Source: Epilithonimonas tenax DSM 16811 (GTDB lineage: Bacteria > Bacteroidota > Bacteroidia > Flavobacteriales > Weeksellaceae). From it: a DNA stretch of 64,000 nt. Positions 33,769 through 43,302 of this stretch are shown in pieces. The notes beneath the pieces were generated by a model. That model was not told where the DNA came from and searched no databases. It saw nothing but the letters and a program-made list of their open reading frames with translations. Position 1 is the first letter of the stretch; each line of letters begins with the position of its first letter. Both the position numbers and the translations under genes were made by a program. The DNA lies in assembly GCF_000428485.1 (NCBI RefSeq), contig NZ_AUAA01000014.1, positions 1 through 64,000 of the forward strand, written 5' to 3'.

Positions 33769-34344
33769 TTAAAAAACTTTTAATTCTTCGCTGCCTTTCG
33801 GCATCATGATATTCACTTTGGTATTCACGACTTCTTTCCCGAAAATAAAGCGGTTGACAGGTGAACTGTTTGGTCTTTTCTTCGCCACATTTTCTCTGGT
33901 ATCAAAGGTTAATGCGCCACTCGGACAAACTGTTGCACACATTGGCTTGAGTCCAGTACTTGTTCTATCGTAGCACATATTGCATTTCATCATCAACATT
34001 GCGCTTTGATCCGGAATTTGTGGAACGCCGAACGGACAACCGATGACGCAATTGGCACAACCGATGCATTTGGAAGTATCTGCTGTGTGCACGATTCCGT
34101 ATTCATCTTTTGTGATTGCGTCTGCCGGACAAACGTTTGCGCAAATAGGGTCTTCGCAGTGCATACAAACCTGAACTGTAGTCTGAATCGTCTCTGCTCT
34201 GTCAACATAATGAATATGAATCATTGAGGTTTCTCCGTTGGTTTCACACTCTGCACAAGCCATCTCGCACGCGTGACAGCCAATGCATCGCTGCATATCC
34301 ACGAAGAACTCCATATCATTAAATTTTTCAAATTGCTCCGCCAT
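33769..34344 (-). CDS. Four-cluster ferredoxin subunit (HybA/NrfC/NarH-like)
   Basis: A 191-residue electron-transfer subunit with 16 Cys in four groups: CIGCHACEMAC, CMHCEDPICANVCP, CIGCANCVIGCPFG and CNMCYDRTSTGLKPMCATVCP. There is no signal peptide, so it should act in the cytoplasm with the molybdoprotein encoded just upstream (13-base gap). It would pass electrons from the membrane cytochrome b or Rieske protein to the Mo subunit. Confidence 0.9.
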   Translation of the reverse strand: MAEQFEKFNDMEFFVDMQRCIGCHACEMACAECETNGETSMIHIHYVDRAETIQTTVQVCMHCEDPICANVCPADAITKDEYGIVHTADTSKCIGCANCVIGCPFGVPQIPDQSAMLMMKCNMCYDRTSTGLKPMCATVCPSGALTFDTRENVAKKRPNSSPVNRFIFGKEVVNTKVNIMMPKGSEELKVF

Positions 34345-34357
34345 AATTTTTTAAAAT

Positions 34358-36589
34358 TTAATATTGAATATCTCTACTTTGGTTGGCAAATTCTTCTGAA
34401 TTTTCTCCTTTTTTACGTCCTGTTTTTTCCACTTTGCAGGCACAAACTTTAAACTCAGGAATTTTTGAAACCGGGTCCAAAGCATCGATGGTTAATTGGT
34501 TTGCAGAATTCACTCCGCCCCAATGATAAGGGATGAAAACAGTGTCCTGTCTGATGGTCTCCACCACATTTGCAGGAAATAATGCGCTTCCACGTCTTGT
34601 AGAAACTTTAACCAAATCATTTTCTTCGATGCCATATTTTGCTGCCAATTTTGGATGAATTTCCAGCAAAGGTTCCGGATACAAATCAACCAATTTCCCA
34701 ATTCTACGGGTTTGTGAACCGCTTAAATATTGGCTTACAACTCTACCCGTCGTCAACACAATAGGATAATCTTCATCTGGTTCTTCAGTTGGTTTTTTAT
34801 AAGGCGTTGGGTTGAAATGCGCTTTTTTATCGTTTGTATTGAAAACTTTGTCTTCCCAAAGTCTCGGTGTTCCGGGATGGTCTTCGGTTGGACAAGGCCA
34901 GAAAATTCCGAGATTTTTTTCTACTCTTTCGTAGGTAATTCCGTAATAATCTGCGGCGCTTCCTCTGGATGCAACTCTTAATTCATTAAAAGTTTCTTCG
35001 CTGTTTTTATAATTAAATTTATCACCTTGGCCTAATCTTCTGGCGAGCTCCATTAAAATTTCGCTGTCTCGCTTAGCTTTTCCCGGTGGGTCAACCACTG
35101 CACGGATTCTGATGACGCGACCTTCCGCAGAAGTTGTTGTTCCTTCTTCCTCTTCCTGCAAAGAACCAGCGAGAATAATGTTGGCGTGGCGCAAAGTTTC
35201 TGATAAAAAGAAATCAATTCCGGCGTAAAACTCTAATTTTTCTAATGCTGCACGAACGTTACTGTTGTTTGGCAAAGAAACCAAAGGATTAAAACAAATT
35301 GAAAGTAAACCTTTAATCTCGCCTCGGTTAATCGCCTCAATAATTTCGTAGGCACTTAAACCTTTTCCGGGCATATCTTCTTCTTTGATTCCCCAAACAT
35401 TGGCAACAAATTTTCGATGTTCGGGATTTTCGATGTCTCTGTTTCCTGGAAGTTGGTCGCATTTGTGACCGTGTTCACGACCGCCTTGTCCGTTCCCTTG
35501 CCCGGTAATGGTTCCGTAACCGCAATAAGGTTTTCCTATTCTTCCGGTTGCCAAAACTAAATTGATACAGCTTGAAACGTTCTGAACACCTTTAGAATGA
35601 TGTTCGATTCCGCGAGCATGCATCAGGAAACTGGTTTTGGCTTTACCCCACATTTCTGCGGCTTTATAAATTAATTCTTTGGGAATTCCTGTAACTTCTT
35701 CGCCCCATTCTAGCGTACATTCTTGTACTGCTGCAACGGTTTCTTCAAATCCTGAAGTGTAATTATTAATAAAATCGTTATCCAGCCAATTGTTATCAAT
35801 TAAAACTTTCAACATTGTATTCGTCAATGCAGAATCGGTTCCGGGTCTCAATGGCAGATGAATATCGGCAGTTCTGGCAATCGGGATTTGGCGTGGGTCG
35901 ATGACAATTAATTTGGCTCCATTATCACGAGCTTCCCAGATTTTATGGGTTAAAACAGGGAAACATTCACTCACATTTGCTCCGGTAATGATGATGACTT
36001 CTGCGTGCGCCAAATCTGCCCAACTGTTGGAAGACCTGTCCATCCCGAAGGCTTTTTTGTTTCCTGCACCTGCACTTACCATACAAAGACGACCGTTATA
36101 GTCGAGGTTTGCAGTTTTCAGGGCAACTCTGGCAAATTTCCCGACCATATAACTTTTCTCGTTCGTAAGAGAAACGCCGGATAACATTGCGAAAGAATTT
36201 TTCCCGTATTTTTCCTGTATTCTTTTGATTTCATTAATGACAACATCGTACGCTTCGTCCCATTCTATCGGCACAAAACCTTTACCTTCTACCCTTTTGT
36301 ACGGCGAAAGCAAACGGTCCGGATGATTGTCCTGCATGTAGCGCTGTACACCTTTTGGGCAAAGTCTGCCTTCATTAAACGGAAACTCATTCCAAGGTTC
36401 AAAACCTACTACTTTTTTGTCTTTTACTTTTAATTGAATGCCACATTGCAAACCACAAAAACAGCAATGCGTTTTTACCAAAGCATCAGGATTTTGAGGA
36501 TTAGACCTCACGGTACCTTTGTTTGGATAATGTTTGTGCGGTCCGAAAACATTGATAATTTCGTCGGCTGTTACGGGTAATTTTGCCAT
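34358..36589 (-). CDS. Molybdopterin nitrate reductase catalytic subunit, NapA/Nas clade, cytoplasmic
   Basis: A 743-residue bis-MGD enzyme of the DMSO reductase family. The N-terminal [4Fe-4S] site is CCFCGLQC plus LCPKGVQRY. The Mo ligand is very likely the Cys in NGRLCMVSAG, the arrangement of NapA and assimilatory Nas enzymes and not the Asp of NarG. GANVSECFPVLTHKIWEARDNGAKLIVIDPR and HARGIEHHSKGVQN are typical. The C-terminal domain contains LTTGRVVSQYLSGSQTRR. No twin-arginine signal is present, so it is cytoplasmic. With a ferredoxin, Rieske protein and cytochrome b encoded alongside, it looks respiratory; nitrate as substrate follows from the NarK, nirK and moa neighbours. Confidence 0.85.
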   Translation of the reverse strand: MAKLPVTADEIINVFGPHKHYPNKGTVRSNPQNPDALVKTHCCFCGLQCGIQLKVKDKKVVGFEPWNEFPFNEGRLCPKGVQRYMQDNHPDRLLSPYKRVEGKGFVPIEWDEAYDVVINEIKRIQEKYGKNSFAMLSGVSLTNEKSYMVGKFARVALKTANLDYNGRLCMVSAGAGNKKAFGMDRSSNSWADLAHAEVIIITGANVSECFPVLTHKIWEARDNGAKLIVIDPRQIPIARTADIHLPLRPGTDSALTNTMLKVLIDNNWLDNDFINNYTSGFEETVAAVQECTLEWGEEVTGIPKELIYKAAEMWGKAKTSFLMHARGIEHHSKGVQNVSSCINLVLATGRIGKPYCGYGTITGQGNGQGGREHGHKCDQLPGNRDIENPEHRKFVANVWGIKEEDMPGKGLSAYEIIEAINRGEIKGLLSICFNPLVSLPNNSNVRAALEKLEFYAGIDFFLSETLRHANIILAGSLQEEEEGTTTSAEGRVIRIRAVVDPPGKAKRDSEILMELARRLGQGDKFNYKNSEETFNELRVASRGSAADYYGITYERVEKNLGIFWPCPTEDHPGTPRLWEDKVFNTNDKKAHFNPTPYKKPTEEPDEDYPIVLTTGRVVSQYLSGSQTRRIGKLVDLYPEPLLEIHPKLAAKYGIEENDLVKVSTRRGSALFPANVVETIRQDTVFIPYHWGGVNSANQLTIDALDPVSKIPEFKVCACKVEKTGRKKGENSEEFANQSRDIQY

Positions 36590-36602
36590 TTTATTTTAAA
36601 TT

Positions 36603-37658
36603 TTAACCAAAATAAGTTCCAGATTCTTGTCGTGCTTTCAGATGCGCTTTTGCAAGCATTGCCCGTTTTCCTTCCGGACTAAAATCCAAGTAGCTTTTCC
36701 CTTCTTCATTTTCTAAATCGAATCCCATTTCTTGGGTTATTTCTTTTAAATCTTCGATGTGCATTGAAGTCGTATATTCATCGCCGGTGTGCGGACAAGT
36801 TTGCATTCCACGGCGTTTTCCTTCAATTTTATAGATGTTTGCGCCAACTTGCGCCGGTCTTTGAAAAATGTGAAAAAATTTTCCGAACGGAATCCACATC
36901 AGAAACATTGCAACGGTAATTGCGTGAATAATTGCCATAAACTGGCTCATCTTTCCTTCGAGATAAGAATAATCAAACCAAATTCCCAAACCAGTGACGG
37001 AAACTGCTACAAGTAAAATCAAGGGAAGCCAGTCTCTTTCAAACCATTGTGTTGCGATTAATCCTTCATCTACAAACCTTCTGTGCATCATAATTAAACA
37101 ACCTACGATGACCATAATCGCCGTCCAAACCAAAATGTGGAAAAGAATGGTCGCCATTACTGTATTTAAAGGAAAAGTCATCACTGTGAAACCCATCATA
37201 TGGGTTTCGTACATATCGATTGTGCCTTCTTTCAGGGTAAAATGCATCCATCCGAAAGTCAATCCAAATGTTACGGCAAAAGAAATCAAACATCCTGTAG
37301 CCAAGAGAAAATGCCCAAACCATCGCATTCTTCCTCTTGGCATAATAAATTTTTGAAATAAAATATTACGAATAGAAAGACGAACAACCTCTTTCATATA
37401 AATAGGATAATCTTTGCTGAAAATGAATTCCCAGGTGCGCTTCCAATATTTCTGTGTTGCAGGACGCTGTTTCCAGACTGAGTGATGATATACCACTCCG
37501 AAAGTCATACAAATGGTTCCGAAGAAATAGATACTGAGCGCCGCATCAAAATTCTGCAGATTGACAGAGCCGATAATCGTGGCAGCAATCACAACGAGGG
37601 TTGCAATAATAGCGTTGATGAATGCTTTTTTATTGATATTTGTAAAAATGCTGAACAT
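36603..37658 (-). CDS. Membrane cytochrome b-type subunit of the nitrate reductase
   Basis: A 351-residue protein with about six membrane helices and several helix-borne His (GVVYHHSVW, RWFGHFLLATG, ATILFHILVW, MAIIHAITVAMFLMW). It is likely to bind haem b and oxidise menaquinol, as NarI-type proteins do. A C-terminal cytosolic tail of about 75 residues contains GMQTCPHTGDEY. I chose the Met at 37658; the longer frame to 37718 uses GTG and begins inside the -7 element. First gene of a six-gene operon ending with moaA. Confidence 0.8.
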   Translation of the reverse strand: MFSIFTNINKKAFINAIIATLVVIAATIIGSVNLQNFDAALSIYFFGTICMTFGVVYHHSVWKQRPATQKYWKRTWEFIFSKDYPIYMKEVVRLSIRNILFQKFIMPRGRMRWFGHFLLATGCLISFAVTFGLTFGWMHFTLKEGTIDMYETHMMGFTVMTFPLNTVMATILFHILVWTAIMVIVGCLIMMHRRFVDEGLIATQWFERDWLPLILLVAVSVTGLGIWFDYSYLEGKMSQFMAIIHAITVAMFLMWIPFGKFFHIFQRPAQVGANIYKIEGKRRGMQTCPHTGDEYTTSMHIEDLKEITQEMGFDLENEEGKSYLDFSPEGKRAMLAKAHLKARQESGTYFG

Positions 37659-37717
37659 TTTGAAGAATTTTAATGATAACTCACTTACGATCAAAGAAGA
37701 ACGTTTATTTTCTTTCA

Positions 37718-37725
37718 CAAATATA
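37718..37725 (-). promoter_or_regulatory. Nitrate reductase operon promoter, -7 element
   Basis: TATATTTG on the minus strand fits TAnnTTTG. It predicts a leader of about 50 bases before the start at 37658. Confidence 0.55.
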
Positions 37726-37740
37726 CAGCAATAGATTCTT

Positions 37741-37764
37741 AAATAAGACTAATTTATCTTATTT
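37741..37764. promoter_or_regulatory. Operator before the nitrate reductase operon
   Basis: AAATAAGAC-N6-ATCTTATTT, nine-base arms with 8 of 9 paired. Both arms are identical to the inner arms of the narK site at 5295-5320. It lies 15 bases upstream of the -7 element. Confidence 0.6.
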
Positions 37765-37966
37765 AAAATGATTCAAAATAAATAGTTTAAATAATACAAA
37801 CTAGTTAACTGAATGACAAACCTTTATCATTAATATGATTTGCATCATACCGATCTTATTTAACTGATTTCTTCAAATCGCACCTATTCAGATTCAATCC
37901 ATCAATCAAAATCCAAAAAAAAATACCTATTAAAAGGTGCTTAAAAACTTTTTCTATTATTTTATA

Positions 37967-38647
37967 TTATTTCTTGATTGATTTTAATTTATTGAGGTTT
38001 ACTATTTCAATTTTTTTACCTGTAAATGAGATGATATCTTCATTTTCCATTTCTTAAATTACGCGATAAATAGTCTCATAGGTTGTTCCTACATAGGCGG
38101 CCAAATCTGTTTTGGTAAGCTCTGCTTTTAAAACATTTTCTTTATCAAGCCCTAAATGATTGATAAGATATAAAAGATTAACGACGAAACGTTCTTTTAC
38201 AGACAAATGAACCAAACTCCCCATCTTTTGTTCCGACCAATGAAGTTCATCTGCATAAAACATCATCAGTCTATAAGCAAAAGTATTATTGGTTTTCAGC
38301 AGGGTTTTAAAAAAATCGAGTTCTAAAAAGCAAAGAACAGAATCTTTCATCGAAGTGGCAGAAATTGGAGAAAGAGAGTTTCCGACTGAAATTCCCCGAT
38401 TTCCAACAATATCTCCTTCTTTTGCAAATCACACAATCATTTCACGTTGTCCCCAATGTTTATGAACTTTTACAAAACCTTTGTGAATAAAATAAATACC
38501 CAAAGTTTCCGTCCCTTCATCTATGAATTTTTGTCCTTTTTTGACTTTGATAATAGTTTGTTTTGTTTGAATTAAATCCCACCATTCAGGCAATGTGTTT
38601 TCATATAAAAAGCAATTTTTGGTGTAATCATCTAATTTGTTATTCAT
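37967..38647 (-). pseudogene. Crp/Fnr-family regulator gene with two in-frame stops
   Basis: One frame runs from 38647 to TAA at 37967 (227 codons, a normal length), broken by TGA at 38429-38431 and TAA at 38054-38056. The N-terminal part is a cyclic-nucleotide-type beta barrel (KVKKGQKFIDEGTETLGIYFIHKGFVKVHK). After the first stop FAKEGDIVGNRGIS continues it. The HTH is LTKTDLAAYVGTTYETIYRVI, with the second stop directly after, then EMENEDIISFTG. The first stop fits CGA to TGA. No FNR-type Cys set is visible. It lies just upstream of the nitrate reductase operon and was probably its regulator or a global one. Confidence 0.85.
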
Positions 38648-38912
38648 AATCGAAGACTAAGGTTTTTTTTGCAAATTTAGATTATCAGCTTTGAATTACA
38701 AGCAAGTTCAGCAAATATCAAGATTTGTTGTTATTTTATAATAATCATATTTATCTGCGATTCTATAGATTATACTTAAATATCCAAATCTATTTTAAAC
38801 AACTTTTAGAATAAATACTCTTGACGAATTCAAACATACTTTTGCTTTTTAACAAGAAGAATTTCAAATACAACTATAGATTTTTAATTGATTCTACATA
38901 TCAAATTATAGC

Positions 38913-39190
38913 TCATATGTCGTTTAACACCTTCAAAATATTATCTATATCTTCCATTAGATGGTTTGAATAGAGTCCTGTCATGTTCACAAAATCCAAA
39001 TGGCGCCACTTGAAAACAAGTGGCGCCATTTATTCTATGAGATCAAGCGATATTTTTCAACAAAATTGTTGGGATCATTTTTAAGGTCATTCTCAAGTTT
39101 TTCTCTTTCAGAAAGAGAGAGAGAGAGAGACCTCAAACTACATTGTACCTGTAAGTTTTACAGGAAAGACCTGAAAATATCTGTCCAAAA
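38913..39190 (-). repeat. Repeat family 1, copy D, with perfect hairpin
   Basis: The minus-strand tail NMTGLYSNHLMEDIDNIL then KVLNDI stops at 38913. It differs from copy A mostly at silent or conservative positions. Before it lies a perfect 15-base stem (38998-39012 with 39017-39031, loop AAAA) and, in frame after a TAG, another coding remnant SEREKLENDLKNDPNNF ending at 39035. An eight-unit GA tract lies at 39115-39130. The copy sits directly downstream of the 1197-residue secreted protein gene. The rest of 38648-38912 shows no gene. Confidence 0.6.
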
Positions 39191-39212
39191 TCTTTCTTTA
39201 AATCTGTGTTTT

Positions 39213-42200
39213 TTATTTTTTTATAATTTTGAATGCTTTCGCGGTATCCTCAATGGTTAGCATATAAACACCTGATGGTAAGCTTGAGATATTGATGCTG
39301 CTGTTGCTTAAATGACCTTTTTTAACAATTCCTCCTGCCGTATTGAAAATTACAAATTCCGCATCCTGTTTATCATTATTTTGTGAAATGATGTGAAGAA
39401 CATCTTTTACAGGATTTGGATGAATTTGGATACCACCATCGTTGTTAACCTTTATCGTAATTACAGAATTGAGGTATGTTGTATCGGGACTCGTCGTGTA
39501 TGGCAGATCTCCCATATATCGTTCCGTATCCTTCACGCATCGAACGCCCATAGCAGCTTGTGGATAGAAGCCGGTACCAGATGCCAGTTTTCCACCAAAT
39601 CCGGATGTGCTACTGAGATCAAGCCCAATAGCATAACCGGTGTAAAAATCAGCAGGGGAACTTGTCCATAATCCAGTTTGATATTTATAATTATCTGCAT
39701 TGGGATATCCGTTCCTGATATTTTTCCAATCATTCCCACCAAGTATTCCCCTGACGCCTGTTGCTGGAATATTTCCAATATTATATTTGGAGTTAGGAAA
39801 ATTAAAGACCCAGCCAGTTCTGCTGCCTGGCATTGTATCTTCTGTAGTAACCGTAAGCGTGTAGCCTGGGTATTGCCTGACGGTTGCCGCATTGTTTACT
39901 GCCCCAGCCGTAAGATCCGCAATGGTACTCTGCACAATACCGTAATTGGCAAAACTACTTGTGGTATTGTATCCATTATAGAACCAGGGAGATGAGCCTT
40001 TTGCGTAAGAACCATTGTTGCCTGCAGCAAATAAATTGGCATTAGCGGTATCCGGAACTCGCCATCCTCCTGGACAAGGATCGTAAACTGATTTTTCTGT
40101 AGCGTGTCCCCATCTGTCTTGTGCCAAGCCGTTTTCGTCGGAAATCCAATCTTTTACCTGTATTGATTTTGCGGACAATGTCCCGACATCTTCAATCCCT
40201 AATTCATTACCAGTTTTGGGTTGGAAAAGGAAATATAATGGATTTTCAGTTGCATATTTTATGATTTTTCTAATCCTTTCATTTTTAAGATCAGCATTTA
40301 AAATGCCGGCACTGGATTGATAGACATCCCACTCTCTGGAATATCCGGTGGTCTTATCTGTTGAAGAGAAAATTGCGTCTGTTATAGGATTTGACAGCCC
40401 TAAAACAATATTGTTATTAGCATCTACTCCGGTTTGCTTGTAAACATTGTACTCCGCTGCAACTTGAATGCTGTTGCCATGAGCGGAGATATATTGCGTC
40501 CCTCCAGGATAATGGAAAGTCGGCAATGGATCTTTTCTTCCCCATTGATAGTGCAATCCGCCAGATTGTTGAATTTGTGTTTTTGACTCCAGCTCCACTG
40601 CTACATTTGGCCTGATCAATAATGATGGCAATACATGCAAAGCGCCCAGATTTCTATCCATAAAAGTGGTTTTAAGCGGTGTTCCACCTTTAACAGGATT
40701 TATGATTTGCCCGTTTGATGCAGAAATGACTCCACCATTCTCAACAGATTCGGTTGTATAAGTGATTTGATTTTCTTCTGCCAATGGGTCAGTAACCGGA
40801 GCCCAAATGTGCCAGCTCCAAAGCACCTTATCTGGATTTGAGCTTCCCCAAACGCCATTATTTCCTTTATGAAAAGCGACTACGGCATTACTTTTTTTAT
40901 TTGCAGCTATTGTAACTCTCATTTGCTCATCTGGATATGTTCCAACAATTTGAATTTTTTTGATTAAGTTTTGGTTATCCGTCCATATCACACTTCCAGT
41001 ATTTACATTGCCAGAAGGAATCTCCTTATTATCAGACAAATATAGTTTCTGAACTGCATAGGCTTTTTTGAGACTAATCACCAATACCTTATCTTGTGCC
41101 AACACATCCGCCGTATTACCAGTCATGACAACAAAACTGTTGGGTTCTTTTGTCCAAGCTTTGTAATTTGCACTATCATTATTTGTTGACAATACATATT
41201 CGGTTTCATAAAACGAAGGCAAAAGTGCCATATTGGGATCTTTCATACATCTTACCGCTCCCAAACCATTGGTTTGAACGGTTTGATTGACGTAAATCCC
41301 GTTCCATCCAGTACTAGAAACATCTGACCGCTCTGGATCACTACGGATAATTGTACTTCTGCTGCCACCAATGCCATAAGTAGCATTAAGCAATAATGCA
41401 TCAGAACCCTGATCCTGATAGACAACCGTTGCAGGAGCACCATCGCTGCCTGAGTAATAAATATAGTTACCACTCGTAGGCATAAGTCCTATTTTTCTAT
41501 CATCTGTACCATTAAAATTGATTCCTCTGCCTGGATAAACCTTGACACCCGATAATACATCATTGATTGAATGTGGGAATATCTGACTGTTTGTGCTATT
41601 GGTATCATCATTAACACCACTGTTTTTCCTTCCTAGAGGGTTCAGGTTATTATTAATTGTATTTCTACCATAATGCGAAGGAACTCTCCACCCATTGGGA
41701 CAGGGATCAAATTCTGATTTTAATTCATAAGATTTGCTATCTGCAGCAAGCACGTTATTACTACTCGAGGCATTACTATGCAGTCCTTTTCTGTTATCAG
41801 ACCACAGATCCCAGGTTTCTATCAAATCCGGATTGGAATGATTAGTCTTATATTCCTGGCTGGAAAACCAAGTTCCATCATTAGCAGCATGTGTCATGAT
41901 ATCAATAGGATTATTAATAGAATATCTGATGTTTCCATTAATATCATAGGCATTGGTATCGGTTTCTCTTTGCTTTAAAGAGATGGGAGTAGATGGTAAA
42001 GCGGCAAACGAATGTCTTCTGCTGCCAATATCACCTGTTACCTCATAGAATGTACCATCTTTGTACTCTAATGGAGGAATGGGATCTTTTCTTCCCCATT
42101 GGTACATGAGTCCACCGGATTTGTGCCAGTCATGACCAAGAAAGCTGGCGTTGGTTGCGCCTAAATTCCGATCCATATATTGAGGAACAAATGCCTGATT

Positions 42201-42806
42201 CAAAACATTGCTTTCAAATCCCTGTCCATATGTTGCGCCATCCTTAGGATCATCTGTAATCCAAATATGCCAAGTCCAATAGATGATTCCATCTACTTTT
42301 AAAGCAATCGTAGCATTACCCTCTCCTTTCGTTTTGTCGATTAGGACTTTAATTGTAGCATTTTCCCCTGTTCCCACAAGTGTGGTAGAACTTATCAACC
42401 CATTCACATCTTCCCAAAACACAGTGGCAGTCTGCTGACCGTTTTCACTGATTGGCGTGAATAAACCGGCTTCATTTTGCATATATCTTCCCTGTTTCCA
42501 CATCTGATAGGCTTTTGCAACAGGAATGTAAAGGCCATCAGTTTTGGTACCGTCTGGCATCATACCATCTTTATAAAAAATATAGCTGTTTGGGGCAAGG
42601 GTATAATCTTGCTCTACACTGTTCTCTGGGTCACTACCGGATTTAAGAGGTAAAAGATTTGATTCACTATCGGTAGGTATTGATCGTTTATTATCAAATA
42701 CGGTACTAGATGTGAGAGATCTGGTTTCAGACAATTGGGAAACCGGTTTTTGCCCGTAAAAAAATACGACACAAAATAACAGAACTGCGTTGTAATTTTT
42801 CAGCAT
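39213..42806 (-). CDS. Large type IX secreted protein with duplicated module
   Basis: About 1197 residues from the Met at 42806 (MLKNYNAVLLFCVVFFYGQ signal). Two similar halves repeat the order YIFYKDGMMPDGT-like start, WTWHIWITDDP / WSWHIWAPVTDP, FMDRNLGA / YMDRNLGA, GGLMYQWGRKDP / GGLHYQWGRKDP and DPCPNGWRVPS / DPCPGGWRVPD. These motifs match the Fibrobacter-type paralogous/fimbrillin-associated domain seen in secreted Bacteroidota proteins. The C terminus (IHPNPVKDVLHI ... LPSGVYMLTIEDTAKAFKIIKK) is a type A sorting domain. Likely a surface protein; ligand unknown. Flanked by repeat family 1 copies D and E. Confidence 0.85.
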   Translation of the reverse strand: MLKNYNAVLLFCVVFFYGQKPVSQLSETRSLTSSTVFDNKRSIPTDSESNLLPLKSGSDPENSVEQDYTLAPNSYIFYKDGMMPDGTKTDGLYIPVAKAYQMWKQGRYMQNEAGLFTPISENGQQTATVFWEDVNGLISSTTLVGTGENATIKVLIDKTKGEGNATIALKVDGIIYWTWHIWITDDPKDGATYGQGFESNVLNQAFVPQYMDRNLGATNASFLGHDWHKSGGLMYQWGRKDPIPPLEYKDGTFYEVTGDIGSRRHSFAALPSTPISLKQRETDTNAYDINGNIRYSINNPIDIMTHAANDGTWFSSQEYKTNHSNPDLIETWDLWSDNRKGLHSNASSSNNVLAADSKSYELKSEFDPCPNGWRVPSHYGRNTINNNLNPLGRKNSGVNDDTNSTNSQIFPHSINDVLSGVKVYPGRGINFNGTDDRKIGLMPTSGNYIYYSGSDGAPATVVYQDQGSDALLLNATYGIGGSRSTIIRSDPERSDVSSTGWNGIYVNQTVQTNGLGAVRCMKDPNMALLPSFYETEYVLSTNNDSANYKAWTKEPNSFVVMTGNTADVLAQDKVLVISLKKAYAVQKLYLSDNKEIPSGNVNTGSVIWTDNQNLIKKIQIVGTYPDEQMRVTIAANKKSNAVVAFHKGNNGVWGSSNPDKVLWSWHIWAPVTDPLAEENQITYTTESVENGGVISASNGQIINPVKGGTPLKTTFMDRNLGALHVLPSLLIRPNVAVELESKTQIQQSGGLHYQWGRKDPLPTFHYPGGTQYISAHGNSIQVAAEYNVYKQTGVDANNNIVLGLSNPITDAIFSSTDKTTGYSREWDVYQSSAGILNADLKNERIRKIIKYATENPLYFLFQPKTGNELGIEDVGTLSAKSIQVKDWISDENGLAQDRWGHATEKSVYDPCPGGWRVPDTANANLFAAGNNGSYAKGSSPWFYNGYNTTSSFANYGIVQSTIADLTAGAVNNAATVRQYPGYTLTVTTEDTMPGSRTGWVFNFPNSKYNIGNIPATGVRGILGGNDWKNIRNGYPNADNYKYQTGLWTSSPADFYTGYAIGLDLSSTSGFGGKLASGTGFYPQAAMGVRCVKDTERYMGDLPYTTSPDTTYLNSVITIKVNNDGGIQIHPNPVKDVLHIISQNNDKQDAEFVIFNTAGGIVKKGHLSNSSINISSLPSGVYMLTIEDTAKAFKIIKK

Positions 42807-43017
42807 AATAAAATTTTCATAAATTGATCGCAAATAACGTGCTAATAAATCAACAATAAAGTAAATTTATTGAAAATATATTTAAAATAATTAATCATTG
42901 TAAGTTAATTACCATATTTCATCTTCAGAAAAAAGATGGATGGAACAACTATAGTCCTCAGCATTCTAATGAGCGCCAAACGATCATCCGGATAGATAAT
43001 CATTGATCGTGGTTTAA

Positions 43018-43200
43018 TCCTATTATTGACATATCTTAGTAAATGGTTTATATAGAGTCGTTTAGAGATCACAACAGCCAAATAGCGCCGCTAAAGCTAC
43101 GTGGCGCTATTTTTCTGACATCACATTATTGGGACATTACCAATGATTTAACAACATCTGATATTTCTTTTTTAAATTGTTGCTCGTTTTAAAGAAAACA
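43018..43200 (-). repeat. Repeat family 1, copy E, with hairpin
   Basis: Read on the minus strand it keeps RLYINHLLRYVNN (compare LYSNHLLADIDN in copy A), CPNNVMSEK (compare DPNNFVEK in copy D) and RHVALAALFG after a TAG. The stem AAATAGCGCC/GGCGCTATTT is at 43081-43113; its bases differ from copy D but pairing is kept. It lies upstream of the large secreted protein gene. The remainder of 42834-43302 has no recognisable gene. Confidence 0.5.
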
Positions 43201-43302
43201 ATCATTTAATAACCTTCGTCAACTGATTCCGATACTTTATGAGCGGCTTACCAATTTGCCTCATCACTGGCTAAAAAAGAAGCGGCGTGAGTGCTAATGA
43301 AG

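Noticed and set aside
39115-39130. GA dinucleotide tract as a phase-variation switch
   Set aside because: It lies in an already decayed repeat remnant downstream of the secreted-protein gene, not within an intact gene or promoter.
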